Part shown: positions 36,010 through 45,693 of the stretch, piece after piece | How positions within the stretch are numbered: the first letter of the stretch is position 1 | How the letters are laid out: each line of letters begins with the position of its first letter | NCBI GenBank assembly: GCA_036320915.1 | Contig: JAXBDG010000010.1 | Span: 1,860,001 to 1,924,000 of the forward strand | Source: Linnemannia elongata | Taxonomy: Eukaryota; Mortierellomycota; Mortierellomycetes; Mortierellales; Mortierellaceae | Direction of reading: 5' to 3' | Length of the DNA: 64,000 nucleotides | Translations under genes and position numbers: made by a program | The notes under the pieces: model-generated | Databases searched by the model: none | What the model was told of the DNA's origin: nothing | What the model saw: the letters and a program-made list of their open reading frames with translations, nothing else

Positions 36010-38133
36010 TCAAAAATCCACCACACAAAAAACTCCCTTCTCCCCACCCTTCTCCATCATACACCACCGCTCGCACACCCAATCCCTCTCCTTCTGGCCA
36101 AACTTGGCATTCTCAAACCCGAATGCAATCATCTTCAAATGCTCTAAGACACCCAACAGCTCAAGCCCCGCCTCCAACGTAAACTCGAGAGAGTCCCAGT
36201 ACTGCTCACAGACGTCCGTTCCTGCCTCGGTCTCGTCCTCATCCATCCTTTCCTCCTCGTCGTCCCACACTCCTTCATCAACCTCGCCTGGTCCCTCGGA
36301 GGGACGGCATCGAAAATCGATCTCTTCCAATTGTGTCAACCTCGCGAGTTTCGAGAACACCTTCCTCTGGCACAGCTGCGACTTTGGTTGAGGTTCCTGA
36401 GTGGACTGTTGCTGCTGCAGCTCGGCGGAGGTATCCAGGACCATATCGTGCATGACTCCATGCTGGCCTCTTATTCTTCTGATCCGCTTCTGCGCACGTT
36501 CGAGCAATCGCACCTCCTCCCCCTTCACCCTTGGCACATCAACAATCGTGATATCCAGCTTTTGGAGGCTCAAACATGTCCAGTGCGGGGAGCGAAGGAT
36601 ATCTGTCGCGAATACAACGTGACCCCGGCCGGTACACTCTTTCAACCTCGGACAGTGGACGAGTAAAGTGTTCAATTCCAATGAGCAGGACTCGTCGGTG
36701 TTGAAGTGTACGTATTCGAGGGCCTGGCAACTGTAAGCAAGCGCTCTTATGACGGCCGGGTGAATGTCTTGGAGGGCGACGCGGGTTAGGTAAGGGGATT
36801 GACTAGTCAGTTGTTCAATTGCGTCCAGGGACAAGCGGGCTTCGTATCCGAGTGCCAGGGTCTCGAATCTGTAGACCGAGTCTCGTCCATCGATAAACCC
36901 ACCACTCATACCACCACCACAACCGCCAATACTACCGCCAACCAAGGGGTCAGCAAACTCGGCATCATGTGCGAATTCGAATCGCTCCAGACAAGGAAAG
37001 AACCGCAGGATCCGGAATAGGTCACCAAACAACTCGTACTCCTCTCCTGTCCTCTTCAACTCCTTAACCGCTCGAAAGGTGATCTTGGCCTTCTCGAACA
37101 CCGACAGGTCGGCCTCCATCGCCGTGTACGCAAAATCTGAGACTGAAAGTGTCTGGATCGAGCAGTTATCAATGTCGTCCCACCCTAGAGACCCCAGTAG
37201 CGCACCGCTAAAATACCCAGGGACAGAGAGGTGTTGTAACCCTGGAAAAGCCGTGACGATCCACCGGAGCTGTTCCGCCTCGATGCTCAAGAAATCCGAC
37301 ATCTTGAAACTGAGCGACTGCAACGACGGTTGCCTACCTGGCAGGTGCGGGAGAACACTCGGATCGAACGCCATAGTTCCCAGATGAACAAACGACGTGA
37401 CCATTGGGAAATGCTCTGAAAGACTGGCAAGGAGAAAATCATCCGCGTTCTGTCCAATCTCGACATGTCGCAGGTCCGGTAGACGAGAGAGGAGATTAAT
37501 CAAGAACGACTTTCCCGCAGGCGTCAGTTCATACACATGTTCTCTATCTTCTTGGATCTTGAGCGGGACATCGCCGAACCCTTGATGCTGCTGCTGGAAA
37601 GCAATGTGCTGCAGGTCTCTGTTATACAGGATCATATGCCAGCACGCAAGTGTCATCTTGAAATCCGGGGAGGCATAATCCTTGGGCTCGACAGCAAAGA
37701 CCGAATACGGCACGGCATCAGAGCTCTCGATCTGGACCTGACATCCCTCAAACCCCAAATCCGATCTTGCGATCGTAGGAGAAGGACGCCTGAACGTCAA
37801 CGACAAGAGTCCATTCACACGACCAATCATGGCACCCCAGTGCAACCAGGCAGTGTCCATCTCCAATACACGGATGTATCGTCCGTACTTCTTGATCAAG
37901 CAACCGACGAGTTGTTGTTGATCCTTGCTGGGCAGTCTCGGCCAGGAAGAGGATGAAGAAGGGTGAGGGACGGCAAAGAGACGAGCCCAGGGCTGTTCGG
38001 AGATCTTGACGGTATGCCAGAGGTAAGGTGCAAAGAACTGGTTCCACTGGCGGCAGACGGAGATGCAGGCGAGGCAGGATTCGGAGTCGAGGAAGAAGGC
38101 GATATGGGCCAGGAGTTCGGGAGGGAGGTACAT
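36010..38133 (-). CDS. F-box/LRR-like protein 2 of the array
   Basis: Intronless, 707 residues from the ATG at 38133. F-box at residues about 2-46 (MYLPPELLAHIAFFLDSESC), then leucine-rich repeats. The central motif reads LPDLRHVEIGQNADDFLLAS and the C-terminal signature DILRSPHWTCLSLQKLDITI. It ends with a tail shared with gene 1 (RDWVCERWCMMEKGGEKGVF). A Gly-rich insertion (GGSIGGCGGGMSGGF) and an acidic stretch before the tail distinguish it from gene 1. The frame stays open for 129 more codons upstream to 38520, but that part is Phe/Ser-rich and crosses a TATA-like sequence, so it is probably leader. A start at 38166 is also possible. Confidence 0.88.
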   Translation of the reverse strand: MYLPPELLAHIAFFLDSESCLACISVCRQWNQFFAPYLWHTVKISEQPWARLFAVPHPSSSSSWPRLPSKDQQQLVGCLIKKYGRYIRVLEMDTAWLHWGAMIGRVNGLLSLTFRRPSPTIARSDLGFEGCQVQIESSDAVPYSVFAVEPKDYASPDFKMTLACWHMILYNRDLQHIAFQQQHQGFGDVPLKIQEDREHVYELTPAGKSFLINLLSRLPDLRHVEIGQNADDFLLASLSEHFPMVTSFVHLGTMAFDPSVLPHLPGRQPSLQSLSFKMSDFLSIEAEQLRWIVTAFPGLQHLSVPGYFSGALLGSLGWDDIDNCSIQTLSVSDFAYTAMEADLSVFEKAKITFRAVKELKRTGEEYELFGDLFRILRFFPCLERFEFAHDAEFADPLVGGSIGGCGGGMSGGFIDGRDSVYRFETLALGYEARLSLDAIEQLTSQSPYLTRVALQDIHPAVIRALAYSCQALEYVHFNTDESCSLELNTLLVHCPRLKECTGRGHVVFATDILRSPHWTCLSLQKLDITIVDVPRVKGEEVRLLERAQKRIRRIRGQHGVMHDMVLDTSAELQQQQSTQEPQPKSQLCQRKVFSKLARLTQLEEIDFRCRPSEGPGEVDEGVWDDEEERMDEDETEAGTDVCEQYWDSLEFTLEAGLELLGVLEHLKMIAFGFENAKFGQKERDWVCERWCMMEKGGEKGVFCVVDF

Positions 38134-38770
38134 TGTGTCCAGTATGACTGGTGTAGTGGAGCACATTATATCCGGAGGGGGAGGGTGTGCGGAGGGAATG
38201 CAAATGGCAGAGTGAAGACAAAGAGAAAAAAAATACGAGCTAAAAAAATTGATAATGGTGATGAAGGTGAAGAAGAAAAAGCAAAGAAGAAAGAGCTGAG
38301 ATGATGAGATGAAAGAAAAGAAAAAACCACGATGAAAGACGAGTATATATACTGAATGAGATAAGCCAGCAGAAGGGAGGGACATTCGACCAGAAATAGC
38401 CATAAAAAAAAACAAGAAAAAAGAAAAAACAAACTTAAGAAGTCTGCAGAAGAGGGTCACACGGATACGGAGTGCAACTGTGTGCAAGAAATGAAATTGT
38501 AATATGATGTCAAGTGTCAATTGTCAAACAGGTACGGGAAATGGAACCCCTGTCTGGAAGTCAAGAAAAAAGAAGAAAAAGCAGGATGGCCGTGTTTCGA
38601 AATTTTGCCACCAAATTTACAAAACCTCACTAGCACTGGTTCACACACACTTGATACTTTGTTCTCACTTCGCACACTCAGGCCATCCCTTGTTTTGAAC
38701 GCACAGCATTATTTGTGCAAGCATGACCTATTTTTCTAATTGCATTGTCACAGCTGGTCATAGTGGCCGT

Positions 38771-38798
38771 TGTCAATTGTCAATTGTCAATTGTCAAT
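38771..38798. repeat. (TGTCAAT)4 heptamer repeat
   Basis: Four perfect tandem copies of TGTCAAT. Each junction creates the palindrome CAATTG. One more TGTCAATTGTCAA copy lies near 38513. Confidence 0.9.
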
Positions 38799-38899
38799 GT
38801 GGTTTCTCGACACAAGTCTTTTCTTAGAACGTTTTTCTAAAGTTCTTCCGTAATGAGAAGTTATGCAGTTGCCTTTTTTTTTAATTGGTTAATTGGTGA

Positions 38900-39210
38900 T
38901 TATGTAGGTGCATAGCAGTAGCAAAAAGAGATATCAGCCCACTCACCACTGAGGCTAAACCCCAAACTCCAATAATCCCAAAAGCAATTGCTGGCTGAAA
39001 CGCAAAGCAAAGGTATCCAATTACTCGGGAATATACGCCACGAGCTCAGCCGGCCACAATGTGCCTGAAAGGGTAACCTTCGACCATCATGCCCGAACCC
39101 ATCATCGTTCAGCCTTGAAAGCCTATGGTTCACTCCCGTGTAACATATCAATTCTAGATGGTGAAGACTCTCGAGCTCGTCAAATCCAGACACCAACGGA
39201 AGTTACAATA
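38900..39210 (-). pseudogene. Possible relic of an F-box/LRR protein tail
   Basis: The minus-strand reading begins SGFDELESLHHLELICYTG, which resembles the C-terminal strand-and-helix pattern of the neighbouring F-box proteins (for example LEAGLELLGVLEHLKMIAFG in gene 2). There is no F-box or start codon, and similarity fades after about 40 residues. This is a weak call based on pattern and position. Confidence 0.25.
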
Positions 39211-39419
39211 TAGGTGACGGTGGGGATATGTCAGAGATGTTGACAGTGGGTGGTCGATGGTAGGAGGGAAATAGGTGCAAAGATGAAAGGCGAGGAAGAG
39301 AAGAGAATAGGAAGGAGTGGAAGAAGTGTCAGCATTGCCTTTAATAAATAATACGTTGATGCCAAATCATGCAAAGGTCAACTAACCTTGGCTATGCGTG
39401 GTAGGTTGTATTCTTTCTC

Positions 39420-41249
39420 CTACAGACTTATGGAGCTACAGATGCGTGTGTGGTTCGTGAGCTTCCCAAATCGCTTCCTGATAATATCCTGGATCCTGCG
39501 CGTTTCCTTATGCAGCGCCACAACTTCGCGCTCCAAATCAGTCTCTGCGGGCCTCTCAGCTATCTTGTCCAACACACACATCTGCTCTATACTCAACCGA
39601 GGAACGCCACCAACCTTCATATCCAACTTGTCGAGCCCGGAACAAGTCCACTCGGGTCCATTCATAATATCCTCTGCCTGAATCCTGTGCCCTTTACCAA
39701 GACATTCCTTCAACTTGGAGCATCCCACAAAAAGCGCGTTCAGTTCCTGTGAGTAGTCGCCCTGCAGATCGAACCGCGCATACGCTAGGTACATACATGT
39801 CCTTGCCAGCTCGGTCAACACGCGCCCGTCAAGGAACCCTCCACTGATCTCCAACAGCACAAGGAACGGCATCTGGGCGATACAAGAATCAAGGTCGCAG
39901 GTTGAGAAGGAGCTGGTGTTGATGTTCAGGCTGCGGATATGGTAATCCCTGTCCTCATGAACGATCTCCTCTACTCTGAGAGGGACTCGTTCGCCAAGCT
40001 CATACTCGGAGTCGAGACTCTCCAAAGCAGGAAAAGCCCACAGGAGCTGTCGTAGTTCATAGGCGTTCTTGATAGGCACAGATCGGTCGATTCCTGTAAT
40101 CCTGGAGAACTTGGTTCGGGAGCGCAGAAAGTCGATGTGGGGTTGGTGTCGGATAGAGAGACTTGTCAGAGAAGAATGCTCAAGAACATTCTCTGCCTGA
40201 AAGGAAGCGGGGCTGTTGAGGATGTTGTACTTGACGTAGTTGATGTCGTAGATCCTGCTTCGTGCTTGGGTGATTGATAAGCGGTGCAAGGCTGGAAAGG
40301 CGACGACGATGGCCCGAAGTTGGCTGGCTGTAATTGACACCTGCTGAAAGTCCAGAATCCGAAGTGCCTGATGCGGAGAAGCCAGCCGAATTACTCCTGT
40401 GTGAATGAACGCGCGGTCCACATGAACAAACGCCTCTAGGTTGGGTAAAAGGGTGGCGAGGTTGTGGAAAATAAAGTTGTCGGCGTTCATCCCCAGCTCC
40501 AAATGTCTCAGCCTCGATAATCTTGACAATATGTCGACCAGAAACGACTGGCTCACGGACGTAAGAACCGGCAACTTTGAATCCTCCGTAAACCCGGCGA
40601 CCGAAGATCCATCTTCCGCCCCCTCCTCCTTCGGAGATTGAGTCGCGAGTGAGTTGACGTAGCGAAGACTGCTATAGCCGCCATATGTGAGTCGACGCAG
40701 GGCAGAGTTCATAAACACCGCCAACCAACATGCCCTAGTCCAATCCAATCTCGCCTGATCCCCCTCCGTATCCTCCGCAAACGCTGACTCGGGCACCGAA
40801 CTCTCCAACAGGCTTTCCTCCGCAAGCGCCGCCAACATCATCGAGATCCAAGTGTTGCACTTATTAATATCACTCTCCTCATCATCCGTATCCAGTTCCC
40901 AGATCTCCAACTCGAGCGTCAACGAATGAAGGCTAGTCAGGGGCGCCTGGAGTGCAGCAACAAGGACCATCTTATCCTTGACCGTCAAGTGGCGAATATG
41001 CTGGTTGTGCTTCTTCATCAAAGCTGTGAGTCGTTCCTGACGTTCTATGTAATTATCCGCTTCGCCGGATTTGGAGATGCCCCGGGGGTCGAGGAGGTGA
41101 CGCCAGAGCTTGCGGCTGATGTCAAAGTTGTGCCAGATACAAGGGGAGAAGACGGCGCTCCACTGACGGCAGACGGTGGTGCATGCGAGTAGGGAGTCGA
41201 TGTCGAGGTGCAATCCGATGGTGGCGAGGATCTCTGGTACATCTGTCAT
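39420..41249 (-). CDS. F-box/LRR-like protein 3 of the array
   Basis: Intronless, 609 residues from the ATG at 41249. F-box at residues about 2-46 (MTDVPEILATIGLHLDIDSL, then CRQWSAVFSPCIWHNFDI). The frame is open upstream to 41537, but those residues are unlike the N-termini of the other family members, so the internal ATG is preferred. The central motif is LSRLRHLELGMNADNFIF, and the C-terminal signature is GKGHRIQAEDIMNGPEWTCS followed by GLDKLDMKVGGVPR. It has an inserted acidic segment near residues 125-145 and a shorter tail than genes 1 and 2. Predicted role: substrate receptor of an SCF ligase, substrate unknown. Confidence 0.87.
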   Translation of the reverse strand: MTDVPEILATIGLHLDIDSLLACTTVCRQWSAVFSPCIWHNFDISRKLWRHLLDPRGISKSGEADNYIERQERLTALMKKHNQHIRHLTVKDKMVLVAALQAPLTSLHSLTLELEIWELDTDDEESDINKCNTWISMMLAALAEESLLESSVPESAFAEDTEGDQARLDWTRACWLAVFMNSALRRLTYGGYSSLRYVNSLATQSPKEEGAEDGSSVAGFTEDSKLPVLTSVSQSFLVDILSRLSRLRHLELGMNADNFIFHNLATLLPNLEAFVHVDRAFIHTGVIRLASPHQALRILDFQQVSITASQLRAIVVAFPALHRLSITQARSRIYDINYVKYNILNSPASFQAENVLEHSSLTSLSIRHQPHIDFLRSRTKFSRITGIDRSVPIKNAYELRQLLWAFPALESLDSEYELGERVPLRVEEIVHEDRDYHIRSLNINTSSFSTCDLDSCIAQMPFLVLLEISGGFLDGRVLTELARTCMYLAYARFDLQGDYSQELNALFVGCSKLKECLGKGHRIQAEDIMNGPEWTCSGLDKLDMKVGGVPRLSIEQMCVLDKIAERPAETDLEREVVALHKETRRIQDIIRKRFGKLTNHTRICSSISL

Positions 41250-41680
41250 GGCTGCTTGGAGTAAAAATTGTGAAGATGTTATTGGTGGCTCCTTGAGGAG
41301 CGTAATGAGAGTTGGCACTGTTGATGAGTTAGTTTCTGGTTGACAACAGCGAGGAGGAAGGAGGGGAGCGGAGTGGAAGTGAAATGTGGGGGCAGACAAA
41401 GAGTAAGGTTTCAAGTCAAGGGCATATCTGAGAGGCGTGACTGTCCTGATTCGTGAACCTTGAAATCTCCAATATGCGAAATAATCCATGTACACTTTCA
41501 CTCCTTGCTTCCCTTCAAGCTCAACAAAGGCACACACACCGCGAATTGAGTAGGGTATTGACCATCAAGCCTTCCTCTCATCGACAGGAAAAAGATCTCT
41601 ATTGCATAATGTAATTTGATCCGCAATGAAATCATGTCGTGTCAACAAGCCCATTCTTGTCTCACATAGCGTATTTGTTA

Positions 41681-43830
41681 CTACATAATAACTTTCTTGA
41701 AACGACGCGTGCCAGACGAGACACTCTTTTTCATCGACCACTGTCCCTTTACCCACTTTTCCTCAGCGTCTATAACCCGATGTGTCGCCTCATGTATTGT
41801 TATATCCCGCAGATGAATCGAACCGCCCAGCTCTGTAAATCCCGATGCCAGAGAATACTCGGGGGTATCAATATACTGGGACGTAGTCTTTGGCTCAGGG
41901 TCGGACGGCTTGCCAAAAGTGATTTCTCGTAGCTGTGTTAGTCGACCGAGTCGCTGAAAGACTTTCGTTCGAGGGTGTGAGACATATGTCGCTGCTCCAG
42001 AGCCTCGATCTCGTTGGATGTCGGCTCATGCCCAAGCTGCTGTAACCTCTGTCGGATCTGCGCCAGTTCACCTTCCTGATGCTCCGCAGCGATGACCGCT
42101 TCATCAACCGCCGTCTTGAACCAGGATGGTTCAAATATCCAGAGATTCTTCAGCGCCTGAAGATGCTAATCTGAGTCTGAGGAATACCAACGATCTCGAT
42201 GTCAAGCTCCTCGAGTCCAACACAAGACCATTCTGCACTGTCGACCAAATCGTGCGCCAACGCAGTGTGTCCTTTGCCGCGGAAGGACTTTAGCCCCGAG
42301 GATTCAATCAACAGGACCAGTATCTCCCGAGAACAGCTCCTTGTCAAATCGAACCGGAGGTGCTGGAGATGCTTGAACATCCTCGTAACGTCCACAAGGA
42401 TTGCTCCAGCTATCGCACCTTGGGCAATGCTCAACGTGACAAGGAATGGCATACGGGCAAGGAAACCTCTCGTTTTGGGCAAACCCAAGTCCAAGGTGTC
42501 CAGTTTCAGTTCCTGTATCGCATAGACTTCATCAGCCCCCATAGACAACAGGAGCCTCTCTTCCTCAGCGGAAATTACCATATCCACCGAGGATTGGTTG
42601 TAGCCGTCAAGGCTCTGTAACGCAGGAAACGCCCACAAGAGCTTTTGGATGGCATTGGAGCAGCAAATTTGGATGCGCCTGTCAAACTGAGTGAGCCTGG
42701 GGAAACTGACCCTCGCTTCCAGAACAGCATCGATCTCATAATATCAGCTGTAAATCATGAGCGACTCCATGAACGACCATTCCAAAACCTCCTTCCTCGC
42801 CACCAATGCTCCCGTTGTTGCTGTTATTGGTCCATTGTCGCCAATGTTGCCTTGGTAGCCATTGGATGGAATCCATTCGGAGATCCCGACCGTCGAAAAG
42901 TGAATCAGTCCCGGGAAACCCTTCACAAGCGCCCCGGAGCTGATCCACATTGACGAACGCTTTTAATTCCAGTCGCTTGAGGGCACGGTGGAGCACTGCC
43001 AATTCAATCTCCTTTGGTTCAAAGTTGGTGATTTCGATATATATAAAAATCTCCAGCTGAGGCATGATGGCGGCTAGCTGACAAAGAAGATAATCAGCTG
43101 CTCCACATCCAATTTCGAGGTGTCGGAGTGTCGAAAGTCTTGACAGTATCGCGGTCAAAAACACCGCGCTCTCGGAATGCAGGGTATAATGCAGAGGAAA
43201 GGGGCTTTCGGGAGCCCGCACCGTCTTGAATCCAACTTTCGGCCAGGACAACTCGAATGTCAATTCTCGCAGACCAGAGTTCCTCAAGATCAACAGCCAT
43301 ATCGCCCGAGTAAGCGCAGCATCCCCATTATACAACTCGGTAAGGACAGTCCTCGGAACCGCCTCCTCCCACGGACGCTCGTCGAGAATTGCCGAGAAGG
43401 GTATACTGCCACCTCCACCGCCGTCGCCATCATCGTTACTATTATTGCTGATGTTCTTTTCGTCCATGAATTCCTGTGGACGCCTACAGGCGTCTCTCCA
43501 CTTCAGATTCAGACACTGGAGTTGTGACAGGATATTGTCGAGTGACGTCAAAAGTACAGAGTTGTTGGTTACTGTCAGATCCTTGATATGGCGTCTATGC
43601 GTACGGATCAAGGTCGAGGTTCACCGCTGTCGTTGTAATAGGTCACCACCGCAAGCAAAGATCTGACTGTAAGGACTCGTCGAAGTGTCCACCTCTCGCC
43701 ATAGACGCACAGTGAACGCCTCCTTCCAGGTACGACAAACAGTGAACGCCTCCTTCAAGGCACGACAAACAGTGATGCAGGCGAGGCATGACTCAGCGTC
43801 GGCGTATGAAGCGATGTAATCGAGGATCTC
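41681..43830 (-). pseudogene. F-box/LRR pseudogene (psi-4)
   Basis: A broken member of the same family. The F-box region reads EILDYIASYADAESCLACIT from 43830 but has no start codon in frame. A 30-bp tandem duplication (43710-43769) repeats the F-box segment CRTWKEAFTV. An in-frame TGA follows LLQRQR, after which the same frame continues (LIRTHRRHIKDLTV). A long middle part carries the central motif LSTLRHLEIGCGAADYLL, then the frame is lost near 42740. It resumes with the C-terminal signature GKGHTALAHDLVDSAEWSC. A further break precedes the tail (RLGRLTQLREITFG...EEKWVKGQWSMKKS), which stops at 41681. At least three lesions make it non-functional unless the DNA has errors. Confidence 0.8.
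43710..43769. repeat. 30-bp tandem duplication in the F-box pseudogene
   Basis: Two adjacent 30-bp copies (43710-43739 and 43740-43769) differ at two positions. The duplication is in frame and doubles ten residues of the F-box. Confidence 0.9.
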
Positions 43831-44566
43831 TGAAAAATAACCGTGACTCGTACGTCCTAATGCGTTTTGGCGTAAATACAGTTTTTAGATATTGTCTACC
43901 TCACACCTATCAACAAAGTCTTTTAACACGCTTTTTGTTTTGTATCTGAGGCTGATATTGTTCGTCAATGAGAACTGTTGTTTGTTGGGTTTAATTAATG
44001 GACTACAGAAAGGATGTATGCTCAAAACAGTCCATTTTGGTGGTAACGTCACTAAAGTGGAATCACCATTCATTTTATCCAAGAGAGCGGAGTTTCACAA
44101 GAAGGCTGCTGTGTGAGCTCTCAAGAGAATATTAAGATTTGCTGGTACAAACAACTACCCTCTTCGAACAAACCCGCATTCTTGACCAGGTGTGAGAGCA
44201 TCCTGGGCTGCCTGCTTTGCCTCCACCTACGCCTCCACCCGCGCCTCCTTGAACATCCATCCTGGCTATGTTACCTCCACTCTGACTAACGCGCCTCCAG
44301 CTACGCCCCTGCCCCCCTGAACATTATATATATCTTCCTATCCCTTCTATATAATATACATCATCTTTCCTTGCCTCTTCCTCTTGTCCTCCACAATCTT
44401 GTCTCTTGTCTCTGCGCTCTTGCCTCTTATTTCCCTCTCTCTCTCTCTATTGCTATTACACTAAAGTCTTGTAAGAATATATTATTGAACGTTTCGCGAT
44501 TGCACTCAATGAGAAGCGATAGACTTAGTAGCTGACATATTTTCACTCTCACTACTCACTAGTAAC
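43831..44566. other. Intergenic region with promoter of the secreted protein
   Basis: Contains direct GCCTCCACC-type repeats (about 44215-44320) and two TATA-like stretches (about 44325-44333 and 44346-44358) about 210-240 nt upstream of the next ATG. No gene is seen. Confidence 0.5.
44325..44358 (+). promoter_or_regulatory. TATA-like elements of the secreted protein gene
   Basis: TATATATAT and TATATAATATA follow each other within 35 nt, and a CT-rich leader follows. This is consistent with a core promoter for the gene at 44567. Confidence 0.45.
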
Positions 44567-44926
44567 ATGAAGTTGAACCATATTTTCGCGCTGTCTCTGG
44601 TCGCTGTTGCCGCGTCGCAAAAGTTGGACAACTGCACTGTCTCTCTCAATTTCCCTGCCGGCGAGAGTCGTGGTAGCTTACGCGCTATTGACTGCGTTTT
44701 CCCACAACTTTCACACGCAGACTGCTATAAACGCCACAACTCACTCGCGGTAGCTTTCAAAGCTGCAGATCGACCTGGATACCAGGAAGAAGAAACGTGC
44801 AGATATGATCTCTCTTCCAATGTGCAACTCTCAGTCACCGATTTCCTCAACATTCCTGCCGTCTGTAGCATGTTGGGCGGAAAGATGGCTTATGCTACTT
44901 GGAATGAGTGCGTCAGTCCCGAGTAG
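44567..44926 (+). CDS. Small secreted cysteine-rich protein
   Basis: 119 residues, no intron. A classical signal peptide (MKLNHIFALSLVAVAAS, cleavage after about residue 17) is followed by a mature part with six cysteines (23, 43, 53, 78, 100, 115), enough for three disulfides, and an N-glycosylation sequon NCT at 22-24. There is no membrane anchor or GPI-type tail. Small secreted cysteine-rich proteins of fungi include effectors, antimicrobial proteins and wall proteins; none of these families is recognised here. It has its own TATA elements and sits on the plus strand between F-box pseudogenes on the minus strand. The start is the only ATG before the signal peptide. Confidence 0.8.
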   Translation: MKLNHIFALSLVAVAASQKLDNCTVSLNFPAGESRGSLRAIDCVFPQLSHADCYKRHNSLAVAFKAADRPGYQEEETCRYDLSSNVQLSVTDFLNIPAVCSMLGGKMAYATWNECVSPE

Positions 44927-45215
44927 GCAGATAACGTTGATCCATGACAAAGAATTGTTTAGTCTATAGCCCTTGGATTCATTCTTAAATTCATTGTCTA
45001 GAGCATTGTAACCCTTATCGTCTATCTCATTCAGAATTGACCAACAAAACTATTAGTTCATGAAATAATTAAACGAAAAGTGCTCTGCAGTTCAAAAACG
45101 CAAACCATGAAATAAAACTCACCATAATCGTAGTAAGCTACCGTCCGCGTGAGGTTTTTATCGATGTCAACGGAATTGGAGGGGTGCCAGAAATCATGCT
45201 AGTTGGTAGTGATTT

Positions 45216-45231
45216 GGGGGGGGGGGGGGGG
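45216..45231. repeat. Poly-G tract
   Basis: Sixteen consecutive G on the plus strand, unlike the usual A/T homopolymers of this window. Confidence 0.85.
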
Positions 45232-45532
45232 ACCTGCAGGTCGTAAAGTTTTTCTGACAGGGGGATCGTTTGTCGATTGTCCACGGCCAGTTGGCAGTAT
45301 CGAAGTATGTTATCAACAACCAAGACCGTGTTCCTTGGCTCCTCTTGTCCTTCTCTATACATCATCCTGTCACTAAAGAGATATGATGACAATAATCAAA
45401 TCTCTGATGATCAGTACAAAGTATACGCGACTAACTAGCAATTAAATGTTCCTGACCTTTTTGATCAAATGGGACAACCACTCACGAGTAAAGGAGTCGG
45501 AAGAGCGTGGGAACCGGGAAACGAGGTGTGTG

Positions 45533-45693
45533 TAAGAAAAGCAAGAAAGGAGGCTAGAGGGTGAGGGAACCCGGAGTTGTGTGTGTAAGAAAAGCAAGAA
45601 AGGAGGCTAGAGGGTGAGGGAACCCGGAGTTGTGTGTGTAAGAAAAGCAAGAAAGGAGGCTAGAGGGTGAGGGAACCCGGAGTTGTGTGTGTA
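45533..45693. repeat. 53-bp tandem repeat, about three copies
   Basis: The unit, containing AAGAAAAGCAAGAAAGGAGG, recurs exactly every 53 bp (for example at 45541, 45594 and 45647). Copies look near-identical. The unit length is not a multiple of three, so it does not encode a protein repeat. Confidence 0.88.

Larger units (their letters stand above)
38134..39419. other. Promoter region of F-box 2, repeats and a possible relic
   Basis: A TATATATAC box at about 38343-38351 precedes the pyrimidine-rich minus-strand leader of F-box gene 2. Further right are a heptamer repeat (38771-38798) and a short stretch resembling an F-box protein tail (about 38900-39210). No intact gene is seen. Confidence 0.5.
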
